32,575 nucleotides of DNA from Geminicoccaceae bacterium. Lineage in GTDB: Bacteria > Pseudomonadota > Alphaproteobacteria > Geminicoccales > Geminicoccaceae. Each line of letters starts with the position of its first letter. Within the stretch, counting starts at the first letter, position 1. Shown here piece by piece: positions 14,088-22,400 of the stretch. The stretch is taken from NCBI GenBank assembly GCA_020445645.1, contig JAGRGG010000007.1, positions 1-32,575 of the forward strand. Reading direction: 5' to 3'. Under the pieces are notes generated by a model, which was not told where the DNA came from, searched no databases, and saw only the letters and a list, made by a program, of their open reading frames with translations. A program made the translations under genes and the position numbers.

Positions 14088-14948
14088 TCATCCCCCCACG
14101 ACCGTCCCGCCGTTGGCGTGGAGCACCTGCCCCGACATGTACGAGTTCTCGGGGAACGCCAGGAACAGGTGGCAGGCGGCGACCTCGTAGGGCTGGCCGG
14201 GGCGGCCCATGGGAACGTTGGTGCCGAATTCCTTCACCTTGTCGGCGTCGAAGGTGGACGGGATGAAGGGAGTCCAGATCGGCCCCGGCGCCACGCCGTT
14301 GACGGCGATGCCCTTGGGGGCGAGCTGGTTGGACAGGGCACGGGTGAAGGCGACGACAGCGCCCCTGGTCGCGCTGTAGTCGACGAGGACGGGGTTGCCC
14401 TTGTAGGCGGTGACGGAGCAGGTGTTGATGATCCGGCTCCCCTCCTTCAGGTGGGGCAGCGCCGCCTTCGTCATGTAGAAGTAGCCGAAGACGTTGGTGC
14501 GGAAGGTGCGCTCCAGCTGCTCCGACGAGATGTCGGTCAGGCTTTCCTGCTCGTGCTGCTCGGCAGCGTTGTTGACCAGGATGTCGAGGCGGCCCAGCCC
14601 GTCGACCGTCCGCTTCACGGCGTCCCGGCAGAAGTCCTCGAAGCCCACGTCGCCCTTGATGGCGAGGCAGCGGCGGCCCTCCTTCTCCTCGACCCAGCGC
14701 ACCGTCTCCTCGGCGTCGCCGTCCTCCTCCAGGTAGATGAAGGCGATGTCGGCCCCCTCCCTCGCCATCGCGGCGCACACGGCGCGGCCGATGCCGCTGT
14801 CACCGCCGGTGATCAGCGCCACCTTGCCCTTGAGCCGGTCGGCGCCCTTGTGGCGCGGCTCGAAGGCCGGCCTCGGGTTCATCTCGCTCTCGCGGCCGGG
14901 CTGGTGGTCCTGCTCCTGCGGGGGCGCGCTCTGCATCGGGCTGCTCAT
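14088..14948 (-). CDS. Short-chain dehydrogenase/reductase (YghA-like) with altered catalytic motif
   Basis: A 286-residue classical SDR with an extended N-terminus rich in Gln/Pro/Glu, as in the YghA/general-stress SDR group. The cofactor motif TGGDSGIG spans 47-54, NNAAE 126-130, and the catalytic serine is Ser178 in NTCSVTAY. The YxxxK site reads Y191-SAT-R195. The normally invariant lysine is arginine, from AGG at 14364-14366, one base from AAG. All surrounding residues are standard (VAPGPIWTPFIP and others). Either activity is altered or the base is a sequencing or consensus error. The ATG has AGGAGG nine bases upstream. The natural substrate is unknown. Confidence 0.85.
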   Translation of the reverse strand: MSSPMQSAPPQEQDHQPGRESEMNPRPAFEPRHKGADRLKGKVALITGGDSGIGRAVCAAMAREGADIAFIYLEEDGDAEETVRWVEEKEGRRCLAIKGDVGFEDFCRDAVKRTVDGLGRLDILVNNAAEQHEQESLTDISSEQLERTFRTNVFGYFYMTKAALPHLKEGSRIINTCSVTAYKGNPVLVDYSATRGAVVAFTRALSNQLAPKGIAVNGVAPGPIWTPFIPSTFDADKVKEFGTNVPMGRPGQPYEVAACHLFLAFPENSYMSGQVLHANGGTVVGG

Positions 14949-15016
14949 GGGGAGATCCCTCCTTCGTGTCCGGCGAGGAAAGCGGCGACGCACGGGACGG
15001 GTTCCGTGGGATGAAA

Positions 15017-15044
15017 TGCGCTTCGCGCCCGCTGGCGCGGAGCA
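15017..15044. repeat. Diverged stop-codon repeat (copy A4)
   Basis: GCGCTTCGCG, loop CCCGCTGG, then CGCGGAGC. This is the repeat core with a few substitutions, still able to fold with a small bulge. It ends seven bases before the stop codon of thpR (15051-15053) and is downstream of that gene on its own strand. Confidence 0.65.
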
Positions 15045-15050
15045 CAATTC

Positions 15051-15611
15051 CTAAACCCGCTCCATGAACCCGGTGACGAAATCATACGACGCTTCGAGCG
15101 TGTGCTCGGCGCCGTCGGGGTGGAGGCGGCTCGAGTAGAGGCAAAAGGCGGAGACGGGGAAGGGCTCGGCGCGAAACAGGCTGCGGTTCCGGAGCCAGTC
15201 GCCGAGGCGGGCCTCGGGCGGGGGGTAGCGGAAGCGGGCGACGGTGACGTGCGGCAGCCACTTGCGGCTTTCCGGCGGCACGCCGGCCGAGGCGGCGGCG
15301 CGGTCGACCCGGCGCTTCAGGCGCTCCAGGCCGTCGGAGGGTTCGACCCCGACCCAGAGGTGGCGCAAGGGGCCGCGCGGCGGGAACTGGCCGATGCCCT
15401 TGAGGGCGAGGTCGAAGGGCGGGAGCGTGATGCCGGCCAGCGCCTCGCCGATCTCGCAAAAGGTGTCGTGGTCGACCTCACCCAGAAAGCGCAGGGTGAG
15501 GTGGAGGTCGCCCAAGGGCGTCCAGCGGGCGTCGGGCAGGCCGCGCGCGAGGCGCCCGATCGGGGGGGCGGCTTCCCCGGGCATGGGGATGGCGACGAAG
15601 AGCCTGGGCAA
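15051..15611 (-). CDS. thpR: RNA 2',3'-cyclic phosphodiesterase (2'-5' RNA ligase family)
   Basis: A 186-residue 2H phosphoesterase. The two catalytic HxTx motifs are HLTL (His37, Thr39) and HVTV (His121, Thr123), each in the usual LHLTLRFLG and LPHVTVARF contexts. The family opens RNA 2',3'-cyclic phosphates and can join 2'-5' linkages in vitro. The start is TTG at 15609-15611, with AGGAG eight bases upstream, giving PRLFVAIPMP, the standard N-terminus. The frame stays open upstream to 15836, but that part has no family similarity. A repeat hairpin sits at its 3' end. Confidence 0.88.
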   Translation of the reverse strand: MPRLFVAIPMPGEAAPPIGRLARGLPDARWTPLGDLHLTLRFLGEVDHDTFCEIGEALAGITLPPFDLALKGIGQFPPRGPLRHLWVGVEPSDGLERLKRRVDRAAASAGVPPESRKWLPHVTVARFRYPPPEARLGDWLRNRSLFRAEPFPVSAFCLYSSRLHPDGAEHTLEASYDFVTGFMERV

Positions 15612-15826
15612 GGGGGCGTCTCCTGCAATAAGCGCGGCCGTCGCGGGGGTGCTGCTTGCCAAACGCCGCGCGCTCCCATAGGAAGCCTGTTCGCGGCGCG
15701 CGGGGCCGCCGGAGCGCGGCCGGCTGCCGCCCCCCTTGTTCGTAGACGCAAGGCGGGCGCCGCCGCAACGGCGGATTCCGCGTCGCGGGCCGCAACCGCC
15801 CCCACCATCGCCCGGATCCAAGGCAC

Positions 15827-16537
15827 GTGGCAGCATCCGACGACAGCTTCATCCGCGAGGTCAACGAGGCCCTCCAGCAGGACCGCCTGGGGCTCCTCTG
15901 GCGGCGCTACGGCGCGCTCGCCATCGCGCTCGCCGTCGGCGTGGTCCTGGCGACGGCGGGCTTCGTCGCCTGGGAGGCGTGGAAGGAGCGGCGGCTCCAG
16001 GACCAGGGCGCCGCCTTCGCCGAGGCCGACGCCCTCCTCCAGGCGAAGAAGCCGAAGGAGGCGGCGGACGCCTACGCCACCGTCGTCGCGGACGGCGGCG
16101 GGGGCTCGGCCGACCTCGCCCGGCTGCTCCGCGCCGACGCCCTGTTCGAGGCGAAGGACGGGGCGGCGGCGGACGGGGCGCTGGAAGGCCTCGCCGGGGA
16201 GGCGGGCGCCGACCCGATCCTGCGCGACGCCGCCGCCGTGACCCTCGCCATGCGCCGGCTGAACGACGCGCGCCCGGACGAGTTGCGCGCGGCGCTGACC
16301 CCCTTGAGCGAGGCCGGGCGGCCGTTCCGCTTCACGGCGACCGAACTCCTGGCCCTCGTCGACCTGCGCGCCGGCGAAACCGAGCGCGCGCGCGGCCTCC
16401 TGGAGGGGCTGCAAAAGGCGGCCGGCGTGCCGCCGGGGCTGAAGGCCAGGACCGCCGAGCTGCTCGGCACGCTTCCCCCCGCCCCTGCCCCGACCCCAGC
16501 CCCGCCAGATTCGCCAGATTTGAAAGACAAGCCGTGA
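15827..16537 (+). CDS. YfgM-like tetratricopeptide membrane protein
   Basis: A 236-residue protein beginning at GTG 15827. A single membrane span lies at about 28-50 (LAIALAVGVVLATAGFVAW), with the N-terminus in the cytosol. A periplasmic, alanine-rich helical repeat region follows, with YfgM-type pattern (EADALLQAKKPKEAADAYATVV), and the protein ends in a Pro-rich tail. YfgM binds the SecYEG translocon and helps hand secreted proteins to periplasmic chaperones. Its stop overlaps the bamB start in GTGA, the conserved yfgM-bamB-der order. A 215-base gap separates it from divergent thpR; I see no certain promoter there. Confidence 0.85.
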   Translation: MAASDDSFIREVNEALQQDRLGLLWRRYGALAIALAVGVVLATAGFVAWEAWKERRLQDQGAAFAEADALLQAKKPKEAADAYATVVADGGGGSADLARLLRADALFEAKDGAAADGALEGLAGEAGADPILRDAAAVTLAMRRLNDARPDELRAALTPLSEAGRPFRFTATELLALVDLRAGETERARGLLEGLQKAAGVPPGLKARTAELLGTLPPAPAPTPAPPDSPDLKDKP

Positions 16538-17859
16538 GCCGCCGCCTCGCTTTGCCTCTCCCCTTCCTTCTCGCCGGGCTCCTCGTCGGGTGCAGCTCCT
16601 GGTACGGCGAGACCGAAGAGCCCCCCTTGCCGGGCGAACGCGAATCGGTGCTGCTCATCGACGCGGGGCTGGCCCCCGACCCCGGCATCGCCAGCCTGCC
16701 GATCGTCCTGCCGGCGCCGGAGGCGAACCCGGTCTGGCCGGAGGCGATGGGCAACGCCCGGCACCAGTTGGGGCACGTGGCGCTGGCCGACGACATCGCC
16801 GAAGCATGGCGGGCGGACGTCGGCGCAGGCGACGCGGGGCAGCGGCGGATCCTGAGCCAGCCCGTCGCCGGAAGGGACGCCGTCTTCGCCATGGACGCGA
16901 ACGGGGCGGTCACGGCGTTCGGGACCGGGGACGGGGAGCGGCTGTGGCGGGCCGATCCCGGCGGGGACGCCGACGCCGACCGGCTGCGCGCGGGGGGATT
17001 GGCGCTCGGCGACGGGCTCCTCTACGTCACGACCGGCAGCGGCGAGGTCGTGGCGCTGGACGCTTCGAGCGGCGCGGAGCGGTGGCGGCAGGGCCTGCTT
17101 GCCCCCATCCGCACGGCGCCGACGGTGGCCGAGGGGCGCGTGCTCGTCACGACCAGCGGCAACCAGACCTTCGCCCTCGACGCCGGGTCGGGGGCCGTGC
17201 TCTGGCAGCAGGCGGGGCTCGCCGAGCAGACGGCGATCCTGGGCGGCGCGTCGCCCGCCGAGGATAACGGCCTCGTCGTCGCCGCCCTGTCGTCGGGCGA
17301 GGTCTTCGGGCTCGACCTGACGACGGGCGGCCCCGTCTGGACCGACACCGTGGTCCGCCCCCGCCGCACGCTGGCGAGCGGCGCCATCAACGACATCACG
17401 GGCGACCCCGTCATCGCGGGCGACCAAGTCGTCGTCGCCGGCAACGGCGGCGAGATGGTGGGGATGCGCGCGGCGGACGGGCAGCGCCTCTGGGAGATCG
17501 ACCTCACCTCGGCCAACACCCCCTGGGTCGCGGGCGGCTTCGCCTACGTGCTGACGGACCGGAACGAACTCGTGGCCGTGATCCTGGACGGCGGGCGGGT
17601 GCGCTGGGTGAGCCCGCTCCAGCGCCTGCGCGATCCCAAGGATTCGAACTCCAGCCGGGTCTTCTGGACCGGGCCGATCCTCGCGGGCGATCGGCTCGTG
17701 CTCGCCAGCAGCGACGGCGAGGCGGTCAGCGTCTCGCCCTACACGGGCGAGGTGCTGGGCCGGATCAAGCTGCCGGGGGGGGTGTCGGTGCCGCCCTTGG
17801 TGGCGGGGGGCACGCTCTACTTCCTCACGGACGGCGGCGACCTCGTCGCCTATCGCTGA
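16534..17859 (+). CDS. bamB: Outer membrane assembly lipoprotein BamB
   Basis: A 441-residue lipoprotein. The signal peptide ends in the lipobox LVGC with Cys20 as the lipidation site. The rest is an eight-bladed PQQ-like beta-propeller, shown by recurring AxDAxxGxxxW units (for example VVALDASSGAERW, FALDAGSGAVLWQ). BamB supports the BAM complex that inserts beta-barrels into the outer membrane. GTG 16534-16536 overlaps the upstream stop. der starts four bases after its stop, so the three genes form one unit. Confidence 0.92.
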   Translation: MSRRLALPLPFLLAGLLVGCSSWYGETEEPPLPGERESVLLIDAGLAPDPGIASLPIVLPAPEANPVWPEAMGNARHQLGHVALADDIAEAWRADVGAGDAGQRRILSQPVAGRDAVFAMDANGAVTAFGTGDGERLWRADPGGDADADRLRAGGLALGDGLLYVTTGSGEVVALDASSGAERWRQGLLAPIRTAPTVAEGRVLVTTSGNQTFALDAGSGAVLWQQAGLAEQTAILGGASPAEDNGLVVAALSSGEVFGLDLTTGGPVWTDTVVRPRRTLASGAINDITGDPVIAGDQVVVAGNGGEMVGMRAADGQRLWEIDLTSANTPWVAGGFAYVLTDRNELVAVILDGGRVRWVSPLQRLRDPKDSNSSRVFWTGPILAGDRLVLASSDGEAVSVSPYTGEVLGRIKLPGGVSVPPLVAGGTLYFLTDGGDLVAYR

Positions 17860-17863
17860 TCCC

Positions 17864-19213
17864 ATGACCCGAACGATCGCCATCCTCGGCCGCCCCAACG
17901 TGGGCAAGTCGACCCTCTTCAACCGCCTCGTCGGCCGGCGGCAGGCGCTGGTCCACGACGAGCCCGGCGTCACCCGCGACCGGATCGAGGGCGAGGCCCG
18001 GCTCTTCGACCTCGCCTTCAAGGTCGTCGACACGGCGGGGCTCGAGGTCGGGCTGGAGGGGGCCTTGAGCGAGCGGCTGGTCGAGAAGAGCCTCAAGGGG
18101 CTGGACGAGGCCGACGCGGGCGTGTTCCTGATCGACGCCCGCGCGGGCGTCACGGCGCTCGACCGGACGATCGCCGACCTGCTCCGCAAGCGCGGCAAGC
18201 CCGTCGTCCTCGCCGCCAACAAGTGCGAGGGCCGCGCCGCCGAGGCCGAGGCGGCGGGCGCCTGGGGCCTCGGCCTCGGCGAGCCGGTCTGGCTCTCGGC
18301 CGAGCACGGGCTCGGGCTCGACGAATTGGCGGAGCGGCTGCGCCCCTACGTCGGCGCCGGGGAGGAGGAGGAAGCGGGCGAGGGGGACGAAGGCGAGCCG
18401 GAAACGCTGAGGCTCGCCATCGTCGGCCGCCCGAACGTCGGCAAGTCGTCGCTCGTCAACCGCCTTCTCCGCGAGGAGCGGCAACTCACCGGCCCCGAGC
18501 CCGGCCTCACCCGCGACGCCGTCCGCCTGCCCTGGCGCTGGCGCGGGCGGCCGGTCGAGCTGGTCGACACGGCGGGGCTCCGGCGCAAGGCCAGGATCGA
18601 CCAGCGGCTGGAGCGGATCTCGGCCAGCGCCTCGGTGCGGGCGATCCGTGAGGCGCACGTCGTCCTTCTTCTCGTCGACGCGACGCAGCCGCTCGAAAAG
18701 CAGGACCTCGCCATCGCCGGGCTCGCCCTCGACGAGGGCAGGGCGCTGGTGCTCGCCGCCAACAAGTGGGATCTGGTGGAAGACCAGAAGGAGACGCGGG
18801 ACGAGATCCTGTTTCGCATGAAGCACAAGCTCTCGCAGCTGAAGGACCTCCCCTTCGTGCCGTTCTCGGTGCTGACCGGACGGGGGCTGGAGCGGCTCCT
18901 GCCGGCCGTCGCCCAGGCGTTCGAGCGCTGGTCGACCCGGGTGCCGACATCGAGGCTCAACCGCTGGCTCGGGGACGCGCTGGCGAAGAACCCGCCGCCC
19001 ATGGCGCAGAACCGGCGCATCAAGATCCGCTACGCGACCCAGGCGGCGACCCGCCCGCCGACGATCGCCCTCTTCGCCAACAAGCCCGAAGCCGACATCC
19101 CGGACAGCTACAAGCGCTATCTGCTCTCCAGCTTCGTCGAGACCTTCGGCCTCCAGGGCGTGCCGCTGCGGCTGCGCTTCCGCCACGGCGAGAACCCCTA
19201 CGCCAAGGATTGA
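17864..19213 (+). CDS. der: Ribosome-assembly GTPase Der (EngA)
   Basis: A 449-residue protein with two tandem GTPase domains. The first P-loop is GRPNVGKS at 9-16, with DTAGLE switch and NKCE in the G4 position. The second is GRPNVGKS near 188-195, with DTAGL and NKWD. A KH-like C-terminal domain follows, including KIRYATQAATRPPTIALFAN. The double-GTPase layout is unique to Der, which acts in 50S subunit maturation. It ends the yfgM-bamB-der unit. No clear terminator hairpin with a U-run is visible just after it. Confidence 0.97.
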   Translation: MTRTIAILGRPNVGKSTLFNRLVGRRQALVHDEPGVTRDRIEGEARLFDLAFKVVDTAGLEVGLEGALSERLVEKSLKGLDEADAGVFLIDARAGVTALDRTIADLLRKRGKPVVLAANKCEGRAAEAEAAGAWGLGLGEPVWLSAEHGLGLDELAERLRPYVGAGEEEEAGEGDEGEPETLRLAIVGRPNVGKSSLVNRLLREERQLTGPEPGLTRDAVRLPWRWRGRPVELVDTAGLRRKARIDQRLERISASASVRAIREAHVVLLLVDATQPLEKQDLAIAGLALDEGRALVLAANKWDLVEDQKETRDEILFRMKHKLSQLKDLPFVPFSVLTGRGLERLLPAVAQAFERWSTRVPTSRLNRWLGDALAKNPPPMAQNRRIKIRYATQAATRPPTIALFANKPEADIPDSYKRYLLSSFVETFGLQGVPLRLRFRHGENPYAKD

Positions 19214-19533
19214 GGACGAGGATGCCGGGCGGCTGTCGCGTCCGCCGGGCAGACGACCCCGCGGCCGATCGCGCGCCGCGCACGAACCCGCAAAAAGCCG
19301 GCTTGAAACGAAATCGGGCCGATCTTCAATTTTCTGGGATCCCTATTGGGATCTCCCGGTTGAATTAGCACGCAGAGCGGCCCCCTTTTTCAAGGCGAGC
19401 GAGCCAATTGCCGATGTCAAGGTCGATGTTCCTAGGAATGATCTTCCGGAACGCCTTGTCTCAGGCTTTGTCTCCACGCCGGTGGCGGCGCTTTTAACCT
19501 AACTCACGTTGAGAGACATCGAGGAGACACCTT
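19214..19533. other. 320-base intergenic region upstream of the PRC-barrel gene
   Basis: I see no gene here. The middle (about 19315-19375) and the part after it are noticeably more AT-rich than the surroundings, as expected for a regulatory region. Two perfect palindromes lie at 19429-19438 and 19444-19451. TTGTCT (from about 19467) followed after about 18 bases by TTTTAA could be a weak sigma70 promoter. A CGCGTCCGCC stretch 25 bases after the der stop resembles the repeat head but is short. Confidence 0.5.
19429..19451. promoter_or_regulatory. Paired palindromes, candidate operator
   Basis: TTCCTAGGAA (19429-19438) and TTCCGGAA (19444-19451) share TTCC/GGAA half-sites, with centres 14 bp apart. 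They lie about 85-105 bases before the PRC-barrel start, where a regulator could bind two faces of the helix. No matching regulator is in the window, so this is a suggestion only. Confidence 0.3.
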
Positions 19534-20952
19534 ATGCGCAACGCCTTCCTGATGACCACGGCCGTGGCCCTGACCCTGGCGGTCACGCCGGTCAGCGCCC
19601 AGCAGTTCGCCGATACGCCGGACCAGATCAACCAGATGGTCCAGCAGATCGAGCAGGGCGGCGATCAGGCCTTCTCGAAGGTCGAGCAGGCGCTGACGGA
19701 CCTGCAAAAGGAGATGCAGGGCGCGCAGGTCCCGCAGACCGCGCAACAGAAGCTCGACACGGCGATGCAGGCGGTCAAGGACAAGGACCAGCAGAAGGCC
19801 GTCACCAGCCTGCGCGATCTGGGCAAGGAGATCGACGTCGTCGTCCAGGCGCAGGGCACGCAGGGCCAGAACCAGGACCAGATGGCCCAGAACGCGCAGG
19901 GCCAGGACCAGCAGGACGGCGGGCAGGCGGCGCAGCTCGAAGTCAAGCAGCCCGCCCCTAATGTCCAGGTCGAGCAGCAGCAGCCGCAGGTCGACGTGAA
20001 GCAGCAGGACCCGAACGTCAACGTGCAGGTGCCGGAGCCCAACGTCACGGTCACGCAGCCGAAGCCGCAGGTCGACGTGACGGTCAGGGTGCCGAAGCCG
20101 CAGGTCGAGGTGCAGCAGGCCCAGCCCAACGTCCAGGTCGAGCAGCAGCAGCCGCAGGTCGACGTGAAGGTCCCGGAGCCGAACGTCACCGTCCAGCAGC
20201 CGAAGCCCGAGGTCAACGTCGTCCAGGAAGGCCAGCCCAACGTCCAGGTCGAGCAGGCGAAGCCTGAGGTCTCGGTCGAGCAGGCCAAGCCGAAGGTCAC
20301 GGTCGACCAGTCCGACCCGCAGGTGAACGTGAAGCAGGCGGGCGGCGACAACCCCGCCAACGTGGATGTCAACGTTCAGCAGGGCCAGGACGGCCAGCAG
20401 GCGCAGGACAGCGGGCAGCAGGGCCAGAGCGACCAGCAGACCACGGTCGTGGACCAGGAAAAGCAGCCGGTGCAGGGCTCGGCGGCGACCGAAAACCAGC
20501 AGCCGGCGACCGGCACGACGAACGACCAGTCCGACATGAACGCCACCACCGTCGGCGCCGCCGCCACCGGGGCCGGCGCCGCCGGGATGACCCCGCTCGT
20601 CGACGAGCCCAGCTACCGCTCCTACAACAACGAGGCCGCCGACATGCGGCAGGGCATACAGCTCGACAACGGCTTCAGGGCCGAGGACCTGATCGGCCAG
20701 ACGGTCTACGGCTCGAACGGCGAGAACGTCGGCGAGATCTCGGACCTGCTCGTCGGCTCCAGCAAGCAGGCGCAGCGCGTCGTCATCGACGTCGGCGGGT
20801 TCCTCGGCTTCGGTGAGCGCACGGTGGCCTTGAACATGCGCGATCTCAGCAACGGCCAGAAGGGCCTCCAGGTCGACATGACCGAGGACCAGTTGAAGCA
20901 GCTGCCGCGCTACCGGGAAGAGGAAGGCGTCTACACGCCCTACCAGGAGTAG
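19534..20952 (+). CDS. Exported PRC-barrel protein with PxVxV repeat array
   Basis: A 472-residue secreted protein. The signal peptide covers 1-22 (cleavage after PVSA). A helical Gln-rich segment runs about 23-130. At about 135-270 there are some 14 copies of an 8-11-residue unit of form xPxVxVxQ (PNVQVEQ, PQVDVKQ, PNVTVTQ, PEVNV), alternating charged or Gln and valine as in a repetitive beta structure. A Gln-rich linker follows. A PRC-barrel lies at about 379-460 (GQTVYGSNGENVGEI, then VVIDVGGFLGFGERTVAL). Similar PRC-barrel proteins with such arrays occur in other alphaproteobacteria; their function is not established. It is monocistronic, closed by a strong hairpin. Envelope or stress roles are guesses. 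Confidence 0.88.
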   Translation: MRNAFLMTTAVALTLAVTPVSAQQFADTPDQINQMVQQIEQGGDQAFSKVEQALTDLQKEMQGAQVPQTAQQKLDTAMQAVKDKDQQKAVTSLRDLGKEIDVVVQAQGTQGQNQDQMAQNAQGQDQQDGGQAAQLEVKQPAPNVQVEQQQPQVDVKQQDPNVNVQVPEPNVTVTQPKPQVDVTVRVPKPQVEVQQAQPNVQVEQQQPQVDVKVPEPNVTVQQPKPEVNVVQEGQPNVQVEQAKPEVSVEQAKPKVTVDQSDPQVNVKQAGGDNPANVDVNVQQGQDGQQAQDSGQQGQSDQQTTVVDQEKQPVQGSAATENQQPATGTTNDQSDMNATTVGAAATGAGAAGMTPLVDEPSYRSYNNEAADMRQGIQLDNGFRAEDLIGQTVYGSNGENVGEISDLLVGSSKQAQRVVIDVGGFLGFGERTVALNMRDLSNGQKGLQVDMTEDQLKQLPRYREEEGVYTPYQE

Positions 20953-20988
20953 TCCCGCCCCGGCATGGGCCGGATCCGAGCGCGAGGG

Positions 20989-21020
20989 GAGGGGCGCGTG
21001 CCGGGAGGCACGCGCCCCTC
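20989..21020 (+). terminator. Strong hairpin terminator after the PRC-barrel gene
   Basis: GAGGGGCGCGTGCC (20989-21002) and GGCACGCGCCCCTC (21007-21020) form a perfect 14-bp stem with a GGGA loop, followed by TTCGCTTT. It starts 37 bases past the stop and fits an intrinsic terminator isolating this gene from doeA. Confidence 0.85.
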
Positions 21021-21093
21021 TTCGCTTTGATGCGTTGCCGTCGCCGCCGGCACGGTCTAGCGTTCGGCCGTTCACGTTCGGGGAGAGAACGCC

Positions 21094-22278
21094 TTGCCCG
21101 CAACCGACCTGCCGTTCGCGCGCGACGAGTACGCAGCGCGGCTGGCGAAGACCAAGATGGCCATGCAGACGGCCGGGGTCGACCTGCTCTGGATCACCGA
21201 TCCCTCCAACATGGCGTGGCTGACCGGCTACGACGGCTGGTCGTTCTACGTCCATCAGGGCGTGCTCCTGCCGCTGGAGGAGGAGCCGGTCTGGTGGGGC
21301 CGTACCCAGGACGCGAACGGGGCCGTGCGGACGGTGTGGATGGCGGACGCCCGGGTGGAGTGCTACCCGGACACGCTGGTGCAGAACCCGCAACGGCACC
21401 CGATGGCGCACCTCGCGGGGCTGATCCGGGACCGGGGCTGGGGCGGGCGGCGGATCGGGGTCGAACTCGACAACTACTACTTCTCGGCCAAGGCCTGCCT
21501 CACCCTCCAGGAAGGGCTGCCCGACGCCCGCTTTTCCGACGCGACGGGGCTCGTCAACTGGCAACGCATCGTGAAGTCGCCGGCCGAGATCGGCTACATG
21601 CGAAAAGCGGCTAAAATTACCGAGGCGATGCACGCGATGATCAGGGAGCGGGTCGGGCCGGGGGTGCGGAAGTGCGACCTCGCCGCCGAGATCTACAAGG
21701 TCGGCATCGCGGGCACGGAGGACTACGGCGGCGACTACCCGGCGATCGTGCCGCTGCTCCCGACCGGCAGCGACGCCGCCGCCCCCCACCTCACCTGGGA
21801 CGACAGGCCGTTCGCCGTGGGGGCGGCGACCTTCTTCGAGGTCGCGGGCTGCCACAGACGCTACCACTGCCCGCTCTCGCGCACGGTCCACCTGGGCGCC
21901 CCGCCCGCCCACATCGTCGAGGCGGAAAAGGCGCTCGTCGAGGGCCTGGCGGACGGGATCGAGGCGGCGCGGCCGGGCAATCGCACGGAGGACGTGGCGG
22001 CGGCGCTGGCGAAGGCGCTGAAGAAAATCGGCATCGAGCGCGAGCCCCGCTGCGGCTACCCGATCGGCCTCAGCTACCCGCCCGACTGGGGCGAGCGCAC
22101 CGCGAGCTTCCGGGCGGGCGATCGAACCGAGCTTCGCCCCGGCATGACGTTCCACTTCATGCCGGGCCTTTGGATGAAGGACTGGGGGATCGAGATCACC
22201 GAGAGCATCCTGATCAAGGACGACGGGCCGGCGGAGACGTTCTGCCAGGTGCCGCCGGGCATCCTTGTCAAGGAGTAG
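21094..22278 (+). CDS. doeA: Ectoine hydrolase DoeA (M24/creatinase-like fold)
   Basis: A 394-residue protein of the pita-bread fold. The N-terminal domain has LLWITDPSNMAWLTGYDGWSFY-like sequence and the C-terminal domain holds FFEVAGCHRRYHCPLSRTV, which I recognise as typical of ectoine hydrolases (DoeA/EutD). At sites where metallopeptidases have Asp, Asp and His ligands this protein has Glu, His/Cys and Tyr (GYPIGLSYPPDWGE), so it is probably metal-free like creatinase. DoeA opens ectoine to N-acetyl-diaminobutyrate as the first catabolic step. The TTG start (21094-21096) has GGGGAGAG upstream. The usual DoeB deacetylase is not adjacent; an ArgE-type enzyme is. Confidence 0.8.
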   Translation: MPATDLPFARDEYAARLAKTKMAMQTAGVDLLWITDPSNMAWLTGYDGWSFYVHQGVLLPLEEEPVWWGRTQDANGAVRTVWMADARVECYPDTLVQNPQRHPMAHLAGLIRDRGWGGRRIGVELDNYYFSAKACLTLQEGLPDARFSDATGLVNWQRIVKSPAEIGYMRKAAKITEAMHAMIRERVGPGVRKCDLAAEIYKVGIAGTEDYGGDYPAIVPLLPTGSDAAAPHLTWDDRPFAVGAATFFEVAGCHRRYHCPLSRTVHLGAPPAHIVEAEKALVEGLADGIEAARPGNRTEDVAAALAKALKKIGIEREPRCGYPIGLSYPPDWGERTASFRAGDRTELRPGMTFHFMPGLWMKDWGIEITESILIKDDGPAETFCQVPPGILVKE

Positions 22279-22284
22279 AAGGTT

Positions 22285-22310
22285 ACGCTTCGCGTCCGCT
22301 GCGCGGGGCT
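22285..22310 (+). repeat. Stop-codon repeat head, left end of composite element (copy A3)
   Basis: ACGCTTCGCGTCCGCTGCGC, then GGGGCT. This is the repeat core with one loop base missing. It begins six bases after the doeA stop. Its left flank AGAAGGTT is shared with the copy at 23574-23619. A pyrimidine tract (CCCTTTTTTCTTTTT) follows. Confidence 0.75.
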
Positions 22311-22330
22311 TCCCTTTTTTCTTTTTGTCC

Positions 22331-22374
22331 GTTGTCCGAGCTTGGCACGGGCGCCCGTGCCAAGCTCGGACAAC
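22331..22374. repeat. Perfect 44-bp palindrome between doeA and the deacetylase gene
   Basis: The left 22 bases (starting GTTGTCCGAGCTTGG) are exactly the reverse complement of the right 22 (ending CCAAGCTCGGACAAC), with no spacer. T-rich sequence precedes and A-rich sequence follows, so an RNA hairpin could continue outwards past 60 bp of mostly paired sequence. The U-run lies on the 5' side in both directions, so this is not a standard intrinsic terminator. Confidence 0.95.
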
Positions 22375-22400
22375 AGATAAAAAAGAAGAAGAAAGGCCGT

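Noticed and set aside
14949-15016. General-stress (EcfG-type) promoter upstream of the SDR gene
   Set aside because: A GGAAC element is present on the minus strand, but the sequence 16-17 bases downstream is CGCTT/GCTT rather than CGTT.
19448-19473. EcfG-type promoter upstream of the PRC-barrel gene
   Set aside because: GGAAC occurs, but no CGTT follows at the required spacing.
19936-20340. DNA-level tandem repeat or CRISPR-like array in the PRC-barrel gene
   Set aside because: The periodicity is protein-coding (in-frame PxVxV units with codon variation), with no regular spacer-repeat structure.
22331-22374. The 44-bp palindrome as an ordinary intrinsic terminator
   Set aside because: The T-run lies before the stem and the A-run after it on both strands, the opposite of an intrinsic terminator layout.
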